Shown: positions 40,386-52,974 of the stretch, one piece after another
Layout of the letters: the number at the start of each line of letters is the position of its first letter
Position numbering within the stretch: position 1 is the stretch's first letter
Origin: Colias croceus
Taxonomy: Eukaryota > Arthropoda > Insecta > Lepidoptera > Pieridae
DNA: 64,000 bases
Reading direction: 5' to 3'
Assembly: GCF_905220415.1 (NCBI RefSeq)
Contig: NC_059547.1
Location: forward strand, 9,312,501 to 9,376,500
The notes under the pieces: model-generated
The model's database searches: none
Told to the model about the DNA's origin: nothing
Seen by the model: only the letters and a program-made list of their open reading frames with translations
Made by a program: the position numbers and the translations under genes

Positions 40386-40862
40386 TTGCGAATGCCATAC
40401 CCCAGAGGGTTTGCGTATTCGAGCGAATGTGAGTAACCGGCATAAGATTCATAGATTCACAATAAACTGTACAGCATTATGTCCGTAGGCTTCAGAGGAA
40501 ATGCTTAATGCGCAAAGCCCGGGGCAATTAGATATTTCAATGCCTATTATATCGTTGTTCTTTGTTGAAAATACACGATAATTACCCATTATGTCAATGG
40601 CTTTTAATTGCATGCATTTTTTGTTTGAATTCCTGTTTCTTGTTTGTGATTCTTGTATTTGTATTATGTGATTATGGTATTGATGCTGCATTTTTTGACG
40701 TAACGTTTGAACCAAAGCTAAAAAATAAGTAGTTGGTCTTGAAAGGAAGCGAAGGATTTATGTTACTTTTTGATAGTGAATGTTTGCATCTCATTCGTTT
40801 GAACTAATGAGACGCAAACATCGTCGAAAGATTTGATGTAACAAATCCATAAACTGCAGTCG

Positions 40863-40897
40863 ATTCGGGAACCTCCTCCTCTTTTAAAGTCGGCTAA
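40863..40897 (+). mobile_element. eroded right end of the AACCGACTTCAAA MITE
   Basis: GGGAACCTCCTCCTCTTTTAAAGTCGGCTA matches the right end of the elements at 9.2 and 15.8 kb with a few changes. No left end is seen. Confidence 0.55.
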
Positions 40898-41979
40898 AAA
40901 TGAAGGCAATGGAAAACTAAAGATATTTTAAAACGTCTCATTATCAACTTCATTAGGTTATAGGTACCTACTGGTCATAGAACTGCATACTATCTTTAAA
41001 CTGTTTTATTTTCTTTTAAAAAGCTGAAATTAACTGCAGATAAAGCTTGCAATATAGTTCTGCGGCTTTTTAGCGGAAGAACCTTATAGGTTTGACCCTC
41101 CATTGTTAAAATATGTATTTATTAATTTATTCAAATAAAGAATTTTAATATACATATTTGTATCTATGTATAATAATGTGTGTATGTAAATGTTAACTTT
41201 ACATCCGTCTTTTTGAATATATTTGTATGCATTAATAAAATATGTGTCTTAAAATTTTTAACCTCTGAGGTTCTCAATATATCGCGAATTTTTTTAATAA
41301 TGTAATACCGAATAATATTAATAAATAAAACTAAACCGTTACTATTTTTCAAAACTACGTAGAAGTTCAATGGCTGAAATATTGAAAAAAAATCTGGACT
41401 AAATTACGAGAGACTAATATACTCCTTTTTGTTGTTGTTAAAAGAGTTGTACAGTGTAAATAGAAAAAAAAATACACTAAAAATATATTCTTAAAAAAGT
41501 TTCTATTTAATTGTTCCATATATTTTTTCATCATCATTTTCTCAATATCGTCAACATCAAGTTATACTTACATTTATCCCAAAAAAACGCTTACAATTGA
41601 TTTTATTCAGTAACAGTTTTTTTAATGAATATTAAAAGTATTTTGGCACGTGTATCTATCTGTCTGTGACACAAAAACTGTTCTTGGAAACCGATCTAAT
41701 TCCTTAACGGTAAACTTGGCATCGAATTGGTGACTAGTCTCGTTCCGCGGTTTTACTCGACGTGCTGTATCTACAATATGCCTATTGTATTTCAATATTG
41801 TCAAGATAACTGTGAATCGATTTTTCATAATCGTATAGGATCCAAAATATTTATTTTAAATTGTTAAATATTAGCACATTTGTTATAGCTTGTAAACCTG
41901 TTCATAATCTCTGCAACTATACGTTCAGTTTTAAATATAGGGTATATATTTAAAACTTTGAAAGTATGTTTATTAAGTA

Positions 41980-42220
41980 CTAAGTTTCCGCCCGCGGCTT
42001 CGCCCGCGCAGTCAAAGAAAAACCCGCATAGTTCCCGTTCCCGTGGGATTTCCGGGATTGCGTCATTTTCCCGGGATAAAAAGTAGCCTATGTCCTTTCT
42101 CGGGTATCAAAATATCTCCATACCAAATTTCATGAAAATTGGTTCAGTAGTTTAGGCGTGATTGAGTAACAGACAGACAGACAGACAGAGTTACTTTCGC
42201 ATATATAATATTAGTATGGA
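41980..42220 (-). mobile_element. Helitron-like element (TCCATACTAATATT type)
   Basis: Starts on + with CTAAGTTTCCGCCCGCGGC (terminal CTAG mutated to CTAA) and ends TAATATTAGTATGGA. Contains a short (ACAG)n. Confidence 0.75.
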
Positions 42221-42604
42221 TGTGTAATATATTTCTGTATTTTTTGCACAGACAATAATGTTCCACATATTTGTTCAATACTACATCCCTAGACTTAATT
42301 TCCGTGTATTTAAATTGTAAAAGTTTGCCACAACGCTTTAACAATATTACAATAAAACTAAACGAATCTAAGTGAAAACTAAAGTTAAAAAAATCAAAGG
42401 ATACATCAATTTGTTCATTTATACCTACGATTGTACGATTCCGCCGATTCAACAGGCGCAATCATACGCTGGCTCTACATTGCTACAAAATACTATGCTC
42501 TCCGAAAGATAGTGTTAAAATAGTACCGCTGTCTTTAAAACTTCTAGCTTCATATAATTTTTTGTGAGTAATATCCCTAGAAAAAATTTAAACCTGAAAA
42601 TAAC

Positions 42605-42715
42605 ATCTATTTTAACCCATTAAGCCCCAAGCGGCCCGATCGGGCCACAGCCCACGACATAATAGATTTTCTATTGTGTCTGTGATTCCGGGGCCTGAGT
42701 TACTAGCAATGCTCA
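42605..42715. other. palindrome-bearing GC patch
   Basis: A perfect 14-base palindrome GGCCCGATCGGGCC lies at 42633-42646, shortly after TTTTAACCCATTAAGCCCC. GGGGCC follows 50 bases later. It may be the end of a TTAA-targeting transposon; no second end is found. Confidence 0.35.
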
Positions 42716-42849
42716 AGGATATCGTAATCTTTTATTTCATTGAAAACATGCAGATACACATATTTTACGCTTGGCCTACTTATAACACAGTTTTTTGTTT
42801 ATTCTATGAATATAAAAAAATGGTTTTTATACTTACCCACGTTCTTTTA

Positions 42850-43065
42850 TGACCGCCTCCTTGGCACAGTGGTTGACGCATGACCGTAGCACCGAGGGGT
42901 CCTGGGTTCGATTCCCGGTGGAGACGAAGAAAAAAAATATCTCGGTCTGGTAGACCACAGAAGGCTAATCACCTACTTGTCCCTAAAGAAAATCGATCAG
43001 TGAAACAGATGTATAATGCATCTGCCCCTTACCCCCACGGGACATGGGACTTCACTTTACGTTGT
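42850..43065 (+). mobile_element. tRNA-derived SINE
   Basis: Pol III A-box-like TTGGCACAGTGGTTGACG and a perfect B box GGTTCGATTCC (42905) are followed by a body with GGTCTGGTAGACCACAG and CCCCCACGGGACATGGGAC. The same body occurs in reverse at 29658-29823. Confidence 0.8.
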
Positions 43066-43241
43066 TTTATATTATTACACGATAGTAAAATTAAAAAGGA
43101 TTTACAAAAATTAATATTCAATTAAACAACCTTGTTTCATTCACAAACGCTAACTATGTATTCATTCTATGATAATACAATATTTACTTAAAAATCAGGC
43201 CTCATGAATAGATTGATTTTTTTAAGATTTAATCTCTTAAA

Positions 43242-43360
43242 TCTATACATATAATAAATCTGTAGAAGGGTCAATTCTGTACATTGAAAATATTGAGAAA
43301 ATAAATACCAGGGGGTGTTACTGGATCGACACCAAACCCAAATATGTGATTAAATAAATT

Positions 43361-43391
<31 letters not shown>

Positions 43392-43584
43392 TTCTGTCTG
43401 TCTGTCTGTATGTGAAGGCATCACGTAAAAACTAACGATTCGATTTCGATGAAACTTAGTATAATTATACCTTATTATCCTGGGCATAAAATAGGATACT
43501 TTTTATCCCGGAAAAATACGTAGAAAAAAAATTCTTCAATTTTCTTAATTTTTCCGCGCGGACGGAGTCGCGAGCGGAAGCTAG
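43242..43584 (+). mobile_element. Helitron-like element with (GTCT)n, copy 3
   Basis: Same ends as copies 1 and 2. The tetranucleotide run at about 43364-43408 is interrupted once (CTTT). Ends GAGCGGAAGCTAG before T. Confidence 0.8.
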
Positions 43585-44149
43585 TATGATAATATTTAAA
43601 TAATTTAATTATTCGCATTGTGATAGATCTGGTGGCCATAGACGAGTAAAATACGAGTACACTTTATAGGCTAAGTATGTAAGTATTAAAAAAAATGTAG
43701 TGCAGGAGTAAATTTTACGCAACAATTTATAAAACTATCTGTGTCCTGTTTTCATCAACAACGATGAAAAAACTAATCTTTGTTCAAGTTTCACGGTTGC
43801 TCTACATTATGCAGACGATAAAAATATGAGCGAGCTTAGAACATAAAAACTAACAATAAACTAAAATACTAAAATTAATTCAAACATCAAAAATTGCAAT
43901 TAACGTAACGTATACATAATTGCTTTAATTAATTTTATAAATAAAATAAATATTTAATATAACAAAACATAAATCATGATATAACATTTGCAATTTATAC
44001 CAAAACATTTTTACAAAATCTCCAATTCCAGAAAAGAGGACCATAAAACAGCATCAATAAACAATAAAAATATTTATTAAAAAAGCGCCCAAATATAAAA
44101 TAGCCATCAACCCCTATAACATACCTCCATCAGTCATCTTCACTACACA

Positions 44150-44450
44150 CACAACACAACACACACATGCACTAAAAATCACACACACAAAAATTGGTCA
44201 GCTGTTCGCGCAAGGACGTTTCGGGTCATCGACCGTGTCGGACTGGTATTTTTTTTTCAATTCGCCCGACGCGCGCGCGCAGCCCGCGATCTCCGGAGCG
44301 AATGAGGAACCTTAGAACTATTTCAAATTTCTCTAATCCTCTCACACAAGTGTAGTTAGGATTGCATTGGTGGTTTGCGGAAATGGCATGATCGCCTTTT
44401 TTCCGATCCCCGACGGGTTCATTGTATACTTCGATGGCCGCTAATATTGC
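44150..44450 (-). promoter_or_regulatory. GC/CpG-rich patch, candidate promoter
   Basis: In a window that is otherwise strongly AT-rich, about 44200-44310 holds a dense CpG cluster including CGCCCGACGCGCGCGCGCAG and an E-box CAGCTG. Read on the minus strand, a G/T-rich leader follows, then ATGACTGATGGAG and a good donor GTATGT at about 44130. This is what a promoter with a short first exon transcribed leftwards, away from cortex, would look like. In Lepidoptera the lncRNA ivory starts 5' of cortex; this patch is a candidate for that promoter, but a cortex distal promoter or plain enhancer fits too. Confidence 0.4.
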
Positions 44451-47400
44451 ATTTGGATATATCCACTCGCAACTTGGAAAAATCTCGAAACCGAGAGCTA
44501 TGCCCCAGTTATAGCTGGCGAGGCGGTAATTAATTTTCCTTTTCTAAACTGGACGTAAAGCAAGAATGTTAATCTCTCACATTTTTTAAATAACGACCGT
44601 GCTTGGATACGCGTATCGATAATATAGCGGAGCTCGAGCCAAATTTATAAACTTACGATTTCACATAATTAAAGGAACAATTCAAATCGATAAAAAATTT
44701 ACAACCCAACGTCACAATTAGTAGGTACATACTACATTGTATTGAGCGAAACGACATCGAAGAATATTATTTAACTGTTATTAAATAATTAACCACTTAT
44801 TTCTTTGAAATGAAACGTGTTTAAAAACAGGCTCTACCCAGTTTGGTGCGGATTAATTTACTTCATTCTATCATCAGTTGTATATAGACAATAAAATTTG
44901 TAGAGTATGATCATGCAATTTGCCACGCGTCAAATTTCCTGCAGCTCAAACAGAAACAAACATAAACGTCAATGATATTGATGTTACAAGGCAAATTAAA
45001 TTCCAATAAACGAAGCTGTCATTAAACAATTTAATGGGCTACAGGATGTATTTTTTTGATTAACACTCGATAGAATGTATGGTGTCTTCTTCATCAAAAA
45101 TTCATAAAAAGCCCGCAACACCTTTAACACTTCTCACAATTTATTGTTGTATTTTATGGACTCTTAATTATCTGTGGATGGATTTCAATTTATCATTGTT
45201 TGTTTTTAAAGTACTGTAATGAAGTTATCTGTATATTTAATGAGTTAATATTTTGCTACATGGCGTAACAATTAATTGTTACAAAGATGCAATATTTTGC
45301 AATTGTAATATCGAATCATTGTAGAGAGGTCACTGAAAATCAGTATTCTAAATATGTAGCACATATGTAGTGTGGAAATAGAGCCAATTTTCAGCATTTG
45401 CTGAGTGAGTCGTTAACTTGACGCTTAATTATATTGCACTTGTGACAAATAACGTTTCTTTCATGCTTCCGTCTTAAAAAAAAGCAATAATTCACTGCCC
45501 ATTTAGGATATGACAAGTGTGAATATTAATTAATACACCGGAAATAGAGGACTCAATTTATGCATTAAGATCACTCGTAAGTTACAAGTTATGTAACTTG
45601 TGAAGGAAGTAACTGAATAATTTAACACATTATTAATTACACAAAATAACAAACTCAATATTTCCAGCCGCTAACCTTTTTTAGACGTATAAATTATGTA
45701 TTTTATTCTTATTTATTCCTTTTATAGAAAAAAAAAATATGTTTACGCAAAATTAATTTCTTATTAATTATAGAAGCAATAGACAGCGTTAAAATTATGA
45801 AAATTCGAGAAAAAAAGTAAATAATGCAATATTCATATACTGTAGCACATGTAACCATTTATAATACTACTAGCGGTCCGCCCCGGCATCGCCCGTGGTA
45901 CATATTTCGCAATAAAAGGTAGCTTTTGCGCTCTTTCTCAGGGTCTAAAGATTGCTTGTGCCAAATTTCTTCAAAATTGGTTGAGAGGTTTATGCGTGAA
46001 AAGGTTAGCATAGTATACATACATACATAATTACAAACTTTTCCTCTTTATAATATTAGTGTAGACAACCTTTTGAGCATGTAGATCTTAAACAATTTTG
46101 ATAGCAGTTCTACAGTTGAAGAATCATGGTACAACACATAACATGATGAGTAGAATATAAATATTTTACACTACATTATCTCTCAAATATTTTGCCCGAT
46201 CTATTTAATACTACACATTCAGAACGATCATAACCCCATTCCTCTTTGCCTTTCATAAGCTCCGCAAAAATATACGTCACAGTAAAAATATAGTAAATTA
46301 CTTTAGCTTTCTATTTTTGAAAGAATTTTCAAAATAATTTAGGTAGTTTCTTAACTTCGCCATTTCAAACCATGAAATTCGTCTTTATCTAAGCGTAGAA
46401 AAGAGAACTTTTCAAACAAAATCGTGGGCAAAAGTAAGTACTTAAGTAAGTTTCTTTCTCACTCTTACTGCATTCATTACCAAGGACCAGCTGACCGCAT
46501 CAGGAAATGTTTATCTCGTGAGATTAATATGAACTAATTAGACCGCACGATTTTAGGCTGTTTACCAACTAGCGGTCAACCGCTACACTTCATATAAAAG
46601 CATACTAGAGTTGTGATGACTAGCAATACTTATAATTATTTTTTGCGCTCTGTGTAAATAATATTAAAAGATCTAGAATGTGAATGAAACTATGAATAAG
46701 TATAAGTATGAATACATAAAGCAAATCGTAATATAGGTTAGGCAATAGATACTTAGTATTCAGTTTATTTGTCAATTAGTGTTGAAATTTATTTCAATGA
46801 CTTCTTTATTTCATTTTTAAATCACACGCAGCGCATAGCCAATACCATCATATTATAGGGCGTTAAGTTTCGTCGGCTTCCTACGAGCCGCTAAGCCGTC
46901 TAGCCTACTAGCGTAAAATTGTTACTTTTATAGTCATAAAGTCTCCATTTTGTTTAAGTTTTCAACTGAGTAAAGCTTTAAAGCGTTTAAAGAACGTTCT
47001 TTTTTTAATTCAGCTAAAATATAAAGCGTTTAAAACACTTTATTTAACAACCGTTCAGCTACAAAAGGCCTAACAGAGCCAATTATTAACTAATTAGAAG
47101 ATGCGGCGATGTCTGACAACACTCGTAGGTACCTGTTATGTTAAGTGAGACTAATTAACTTAATTCGTAAGTGTTGTTTATTGAATAAGTGTCACATTAA
47201 GTTATAGAAAAAACTTTATTTTATGCTTTCACCTAGCGAATAGCTTGTTCGACGTGGGTGTGATTTGAATATAATATTATGCAGATATTGACTTGTATAT
47301 TGTTTATATATTATATATAGAGATTGACTTGAACTACTTAGTGAAATAGTAAAAAGTCTTTGGTGAAATAAAGTGGCAATTATGTAAATGTCATGTGAAT

Positions 47401-48231
47401 TTGATTACCTCTGCTGTTTTTGTATAATATACACTCACTAGCTACTTTTAATACATAATTATATTTTAATATAAATAGAGAACTTTTAGATTTTTGGCTA
47501 TGTTGCATAATATGGAAGAGCTACATAGTAATAACGTTTTTTGAGAATATTCACCTTATTTTAAATATTTATATTATTTTCTTGTTAAGTTGTTACGGTG
47601 GTCTATAAAAATATATCAAGTGCTATTTATTTTATGAACATTGGATTTTATTGATTTTTATTAATAAAGGATGATAGCTTGAACGATAAAAAGTCCACTT
47701 TTTAAATGTACTCATAATAAAATGTTTGAACAATGTCAGTATCGCATTCAGTAGCGCATAAATACTCGGTTTTAATGAATATTTTATGTTTAAAAAATAT
47801 ATACACCATAAAGATTCTATTTCAAACGTCTTAAGATGTAAAAAGCGTACGAGTATCGCGTTGATGTCTTTTACTAGCGGAATGAAAAATAGCTCTCGAT
47901 ACGTTATTCGCTAGAAAAACAGTTCTTGCGTCTTTTTAAATAATGGCTAATGTTTAAAAATTCAATACTTTTATGTTAATACATACGGCAGATACATAAA
48001 TAGTGGCGTTTTTCAATATCTTCTTTGTATTATTTTTATATTGTTGATATTTTAATTGCGTTTAATATTATGTTAACATTAGTTGTCAAAGTAAAACACA
48101 ACTATTATAAAACATTTAAAATTTGCTTTCCAAGTTGATTCATCAAAATAACTGTTACATCAACACCGTTCCAAAAAACACATATTAAAAATAATAAAAA
48201 AAAACAAAGGACGATCTACTTAATAAATATT
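44451..48231. other. noncoding region right of the GC patch
   Basis: Intermediate composition to about 44640, then AT-rich. Around 46495-46610 GACCGCACGATT and GGTCAACCGC (Runt-like) lie near CATATAAAAGC. No gene. Confidence 0.45.
45870..46064 (-). mobile_element. Helitron-like element
   Basis: CTAGCGGTCCGCCCCGGC to CTTTATAATATTAGTGTAGA on the + strand. Intact ends. Confidence 0.75.
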
Positions 48232-48350
48232 ACCAGCTCTGTGTGGACGCACCATTAGCATATATTTCCCCACTATATAATCCCTACTACGCACATCCGT
48301 CCCCCACATGCTACTGCTGGGAGGTGTTGCTTGTAGTGGGCTGCTTTAGA
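48232..48350 (+). repeat. local duplication, block A
   Basis: TGTGTGGACGCACCATTA, TTTCCCCAC, TCCCTACTACG and CTTGTAGTGGG occur in the same order in block B (48750-48895). This is a diverged copy, noncoding, with CACC/Sp-like boxes. Confidence 0.65.
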
Positions 48351-48493
48351 AAGTAGTTTTGCTTTAACATAGTGGAATCATTAATTTAACGTTATATTAG
48401 TTGCTGCTATTCATCAAGGACGCATGTGTATATACCATTACTTTTATACTTTACTGACTTTGTGTATGGATTTTGTAATTTAGTGATAAGAAT

Positions 48494-48703
48494 ATTCGCT
48501 ATGAATAAAACATTTTGTAGCTTGGCTGATTCTATCGTATTACTTTAATTATATCGGTAATTTCTCTTATAACAGCAATTCTCTATAAAAAATATACAAT
48601 TCGCTATGAATAAAATATTTTGTAGCTTGGTTGATTCTATCGTATTACTTTAATTATATCGGTAATTTCTCCTATAACAGCAAATCTCTATAAAATACAC
48701 CCA
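48494..48703 (+). repeat. tandem duplication of a 105-bp unit
   Basis: Two adjacent copies starting ATTCGCTATGAATAAAA at 48494 and 48599 are nearly identical, with only a handful of differences. They lie between the older duplicated blocks A and B. Confidence 0.9.
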
Positions 48704-48749
48704 CAATTCTATAAAATTTAAACACAAAAGCAATCAATAAATTAACATC

Positions 48750-48895
48750 AATTACTAGTTGTGTGTGGACGTACCATTACTGTTTACTTTCCCCACCATA
48801 CTGACTCCCTACTACGTCGCCCCTACTAGGCTATGTCTCCTACCACCCGCGTAGAAGGTGTTCTGACTGCCCCTTGTAGTGGGGTATTTATTCAA
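48750..48895 (+). repeat. local duplication, block B
   Basis: The partner of block A, with GTGTGTGGACGTACCATTA, TTTCCCCACC, TCCCTACTACG and CCTTGTAGTGGGG. It is more GC-rich than the flanks. Confidence 0.65.
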
Positions 48896-48966
48896 AACGT
48901 CAGTAATTAGATATATAAGGCTGTTAAATTATATAACCTTTTTGAATTGGGCTCATTCAAATCAAA

Positions 48967-49161
48967 TCTATACTAATATTATAAAGCTGAAGAGTTTGTT
49001 TGTTTGCACGCGCTAATCTCAGGAACTACTGGTCCGATTTGAATTTTTATTTTCTGTGTTAGATAGCCCATTTATCGAGGAAGGCTATATGCTATAATAT
49101 ATCATCATGCTAAGACCAACAGGAGCGGAGCACTGTGGGTTAAACTGCGGAGCACAACTAG
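48967..49161 (+). mobile_element. Helitron-like element (GCTGAAGAGTTTG type)
   Basis: TCTATACTAATATTATAAAG to GGAGCACAACTAG. Complete; closely matches 37951-38142. Confidence 0.85.
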
Positions 49162-49299
49162 TGTGTAATATTTTCAGAGCCCACAGTCTACATATTATTG
49201 TGTGGATTTCAATTAAATCTTTCTTGTAAGTTACTTCTCTTATAAACGTCTATGTCATGATCGAAAATGTATGTAAATTTAAGCTCATGTGTATTGAAT

Positions 49300-49350
49300 G
49301 AATGAATGAAAAATTCTTTATTGTTCACTAAATACAGGATTAGAAACTAA
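49300..49350 (-). mobile_element. LINE tail, reverse, with (TGAA)n
   Basis: GAATGAATGAATGAAAAATTCTTTATTGTTC: a tail microsatellite followed by the reversed polyadenylation region. Confidence 0.4.
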
Positions 49351-50902
49351 GAGCTTACTTCTTGTATAAAATAGTTCTATTATACATAAATATTGTTTTT
49401 GAGTGTTGTTGTTGTGTGCATTGTTTTAATTGAAAGTGTATAACCCATACGAGTTAACTTGAGACTCGGCTGGAATGCGATATATTAGTTCTACCTTAAA
49501 AATACTACTCAAAGTAAGTAAAACTGGACTTACTTGGTTTGAATTACATTCCAATATTTTATTTATTTTGGAAAGGTACCTATAATATTATATTGAAAAT
49601 AACGTTATTGGCTCAGGTCTCAAGTAAATTCCTACGTGTTGTAAATACGACTGTAATAAGTATGATATCATGGATCATGCGTACAATGTATGTAATTACA
49701 CTAAAAATTTTATTCAGCGCCATCTAGTTTCGTACAGAAAAACTATTTTTTAACGATAATCAATTTTAGTCCCACAAATGTTGAATATTTTTATCTATTA
49801 GTTTATCACAATAAAATAATATTTATTTAGATTATTTTAAGAGTTGATTTGTATAATTATTAACGAAATTAACAACATTTTACAAAGCAGCAACATTTGA
49901 ATTTTTTTTCCAACTACCGTCATATTTTTTGTGAAATATGTTAATCACAATGATCGGTTACACTTATAAATAAAATTTATGTAATTAATATATTGTTATT
50001 TTAATTTTGTATACACAATACGAAGATTTTTGCGAAGATTTCGTCATTATTGTTTTAAAAACAATGGAAAGAATTACGTTTAGGAAAAAATCCGTAAGTA
50101 CATTCTTACATCATTAGAAACAACGTTGAATTGGCCAAATTTGAATTCAAATCTATGAATACTATTTGCTAATCATTGGTAAATACTGTCTTTTGTTATT
50201 TAAACAACAACATATTAAATGCAATAAACAACATATTCTCACTATATTGAAATATGATACTTCATAACTTAGAAAACCATTAAAATAATAATCGATGTCA
50301 GAAATTTGTTTAAATAATCCTTTCTTCTGCCTTAACTTTCTTTTAACAATTTGTGGTAACAAGGACGCTGTCACAAATCTGCGTTACTCAAATTTAGGTA
50401 TCTAACGTCGCCACGTGGTTCGCGGGAACATCGCGCTCACGTAAACATAGCGCATTCCATTTTATAGACCATCTTCATACTTGATATTATTATTTTTTAT
50501 ATTTTTATTGAAATTGATTCCAGAAGATTACTGGGAACTTTAAAAATTCATTTTGTTACTATTATTAGTAGGTACGATCCTTATAAGTATTTTAGTGTAT
50601 TCAACCAACTTAAAAAAGTGTGACTATTTTACAACAATTTGAATATGAATTGTATTATTGTATACAATATCGAAGCTTTTTAAGAAATGTATAAAATACT
50701 TTTTTAAGAATTATTATCATACATAATATTATATGTTACCGGCAATATATTAAACCCGGCATTGTAAGCAATTCTTAGTAAATGTATGTTATTCCGAGAA
50801 ACAGTCGGAATGAAATAAATTAAATTCGTTACCACACATTCACATTACCTATATCTTTAAATATGAACTTTTCATAAGTAGCAAACACATTTGCAAATGT
50901 GG
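49351..50902. other. noncoding region before the array
   Basis: AT-rich, no gene. A short GC-richer stretch at 50405-50460 (GTCGCCACGTGGTTCGCGGG with a CACGTG E-box) is the only notable spot. Confidence 0.5.
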
Positions 50903-51640
50903 GTGGTTTTTGGGGTAGCTATTAACCAATATGAGGTCAAAACTAAAATCCAAGATGGCACCGACGAAAATTTGAAATCTTTTCGTCATGGGTGTCATTT
51001 TCAAGGAGTTGGAGTAGCTATTAAATAAGTATTAATCAATATGAGGTCAAATCTAAAATCCAAAATGGCGCCGACGACAATTTGACATCATTTCGTCACG
51101 GGTGTCATTTTCATGGTTTTTGGGGTAGCTATTAACCAATATGAGGTCAAAACTAAAATCCAAGATGGCGCCGACAAAAATTTTATATATTTTCTTCATG
51201 GGTGTCATTTTCATGGTTATTGGGGTAGCTATTAACGAATATGAGGTCAAAACTAAAATCCAAGATGGCGCCGACGAAAATTTTACATCTTTTCGACATG
51301 GGTGTCATTTTCATGGTTTTTGGGGTAGCTATTAACCAATATGAGGTCAAAACTAAAATCGAAGATGGCGCCGACGAAAATTTTACATCATTTCGTCACG
51401 GGTGTCATTTTCATGGTTATTGGGGTAGCTATTAACGAATATGAGGTCAAAACTAAAATCCAAGATGGCGCCGACGAAAATTTTACATATTTTCGTCATG
51501 GGTGTCATTTTCATGGTTTTTGGGGTATCTATTAACCAATATGAGGTCAAAACTAAAATCCAAGATGGTGTCGACGAAACTTTACATCTTTTCGGCATGG
51601 GTGTCATTTTCAAGGTTTTTGAGACAGCTATTACCAAATC
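50903..51640 (+). repeat. tandem array, 100-bp unit, left arm of a giant inverted repeat
   Basis: About seven units start at 50912, 51011, 51122, 51222, 51322, 51422 and 51522, marked by GGGGTAGCTATTAA. The central units are exactly 100 bases apart and nearly identical; outer units vary (unit 2 carries about 10 extra bases), as expected for an array edge. Each unit contains CCAAGATGGCGCCGAC and GGTGTCATTTTCATGG. The same unit is present in reverse at 52056-52974. Open frames of about 64 codons run through it only because two units lack stops in one frame. Confidence 0.95.
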
Positions 51641-52055
51641 CCCAATGTAACCGTCGATAATTAGGTATATTTTTCTTACTCCTTTAAAGTAAACTTAAAT
51701 AAAATAACAAAAACGTTAACAACCACAGTTTTGTAGAAAGTCTTAAAAAAACAATTTTAAAGAACATTGAAATGCATATTTAGAAATTTAATATAAAACG
51801 CAACTCTGTGGCAATCATGTTAATATTCTGACAGATATTAGTAACTTTAAATATATTCTTTAAATATATTCGCTAAACTTTATTTAAAATAAAGTTTATC
51901 TAAAACATTTAAACGAAGAGAATAAAATAAAAAAGAACGTGTGTGCCGAGAAAACGTGTCAGGAGTGAAACTTCTTTGGCGAGATTCATAGATACCAAAA
52001 TCGCCGCCTTGCTCCATAACGCGACAGTATTACCATGACGCGATCTTGAAATTCG
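51641..52055. other. spacer between the inverted arrays
   Basis: AT-rich left part with no feature I recognise. From about 51935 the composition changes and a stretch with GGAGTGAAACTTCTTTGGCG appears. It resembles sequence at 8669 (AAGTGAAAACTTCTTTAGCG), so a dispersed repeat may sit in the loop next to the right arm. Confidence 0.5.
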
Positions 52056-52974
52056 ACGACCATCTTGGATTTTAGTTTTGACCTCATATTCGTTAATAGC
52101 TACCCCAAAAACCATGAAAATGACACCCATCACGAAAAATGTCAAATTTTCGTCAGCGCCATCTTGGATTTCAGTTTTGACCTCATATTCGTTAATAGCT
52201 ATCCCAAAAACCATGAAAATGACACCCATGATGAAAAGATGTCAAATTTTTTGTCGGCGCCATCTTGGATTATAGTTTTGACCTCATATTCGATAATAGC
52301 TACCCCAAAAACCATGAAAATGACACCCATGACGAAAAGATGTAAAATTTTCGTCGGCGCCATCTTGGATTTCAGTTTTGACCTCATATTGGTTAATAGC
52401 TACCCCAAAAACCATGAAAATGACACCCATGACGAAAAGATGTAAAATTTTTGTCGGCGCCATCTTGGATTATAGTTTTGACCTCATATTCGTTAATAGC
52501 TACCCCAAAAACCATGAAAATGACACCCATGACGAAAAGATGTAAAATTTTCGTCGGCGCCATCTTGGATTTCAGTTTTGACCTCATATTGGTTAATAGC
52601 TACCCCAAAAACCATGAAAATGACACCCATGACGAAAAGTTGTAAAATTTTCGTCGGCGCCATCTTGGATTTCAGTTTTGACCTCATATTGGTTAATAGC
52701 TACCCCAAAAACCATGAAAATGACACCCATGACGAAAAGTTGTAAAATTTTTGTCGGCGCCATCTTGGATTATAGTTTTGACCTCATATTCGTTAATAGC
52801 TACCCCAAAAACCATGAAAATGACACCCTTGACGAAAAGATGTAAAATTTTCGTCGGCGCCATCTTGGATTTCAGTTTTGACCTCATATTCGGTAATAGC
52901 TACCCCAAAAACTATGAAAATGACACCCATCACGAAAAAAAGCCAAATTTTCATCGACGCCATCTTGAATTGTT
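52056..52974 (-). repeat. tandem array, same 100-bp unit, right inverted arm
   Basis: About nine units in the opposite orientation, with boundaries at AGCTACCCC recurring at 52301, 52401, 52501, 52601, 52701, 52801 and 52901. The reverse core CGGCGCCATCTTGGAT recurs ten times including edge copies. Together with the left arm this forms an interrupted palindrome about 2.1 kb long with a spacer of about 400 bases. Inner units are the most alike, consistent with recent amplification or conversion. Confidence 0.95.

Noticed and set aside
42880..43125. 81-codon open frame over a GGTTCGATTCC sequence
   Set aside because: It is the tRNA-derived SINE. A true tRNA gene is also rejected because no cloverleaf acceptor stem closes around the B box.
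50941..52887. Repeated open frames of about 64 codons through the 100-bp arrays on both strands
   Set aside because: They arise because two successive units lack a stop in one frame. They overlap each other every 100 bases and occur identically in both inverted arms, so they reflect the repeat rather than a protein family.
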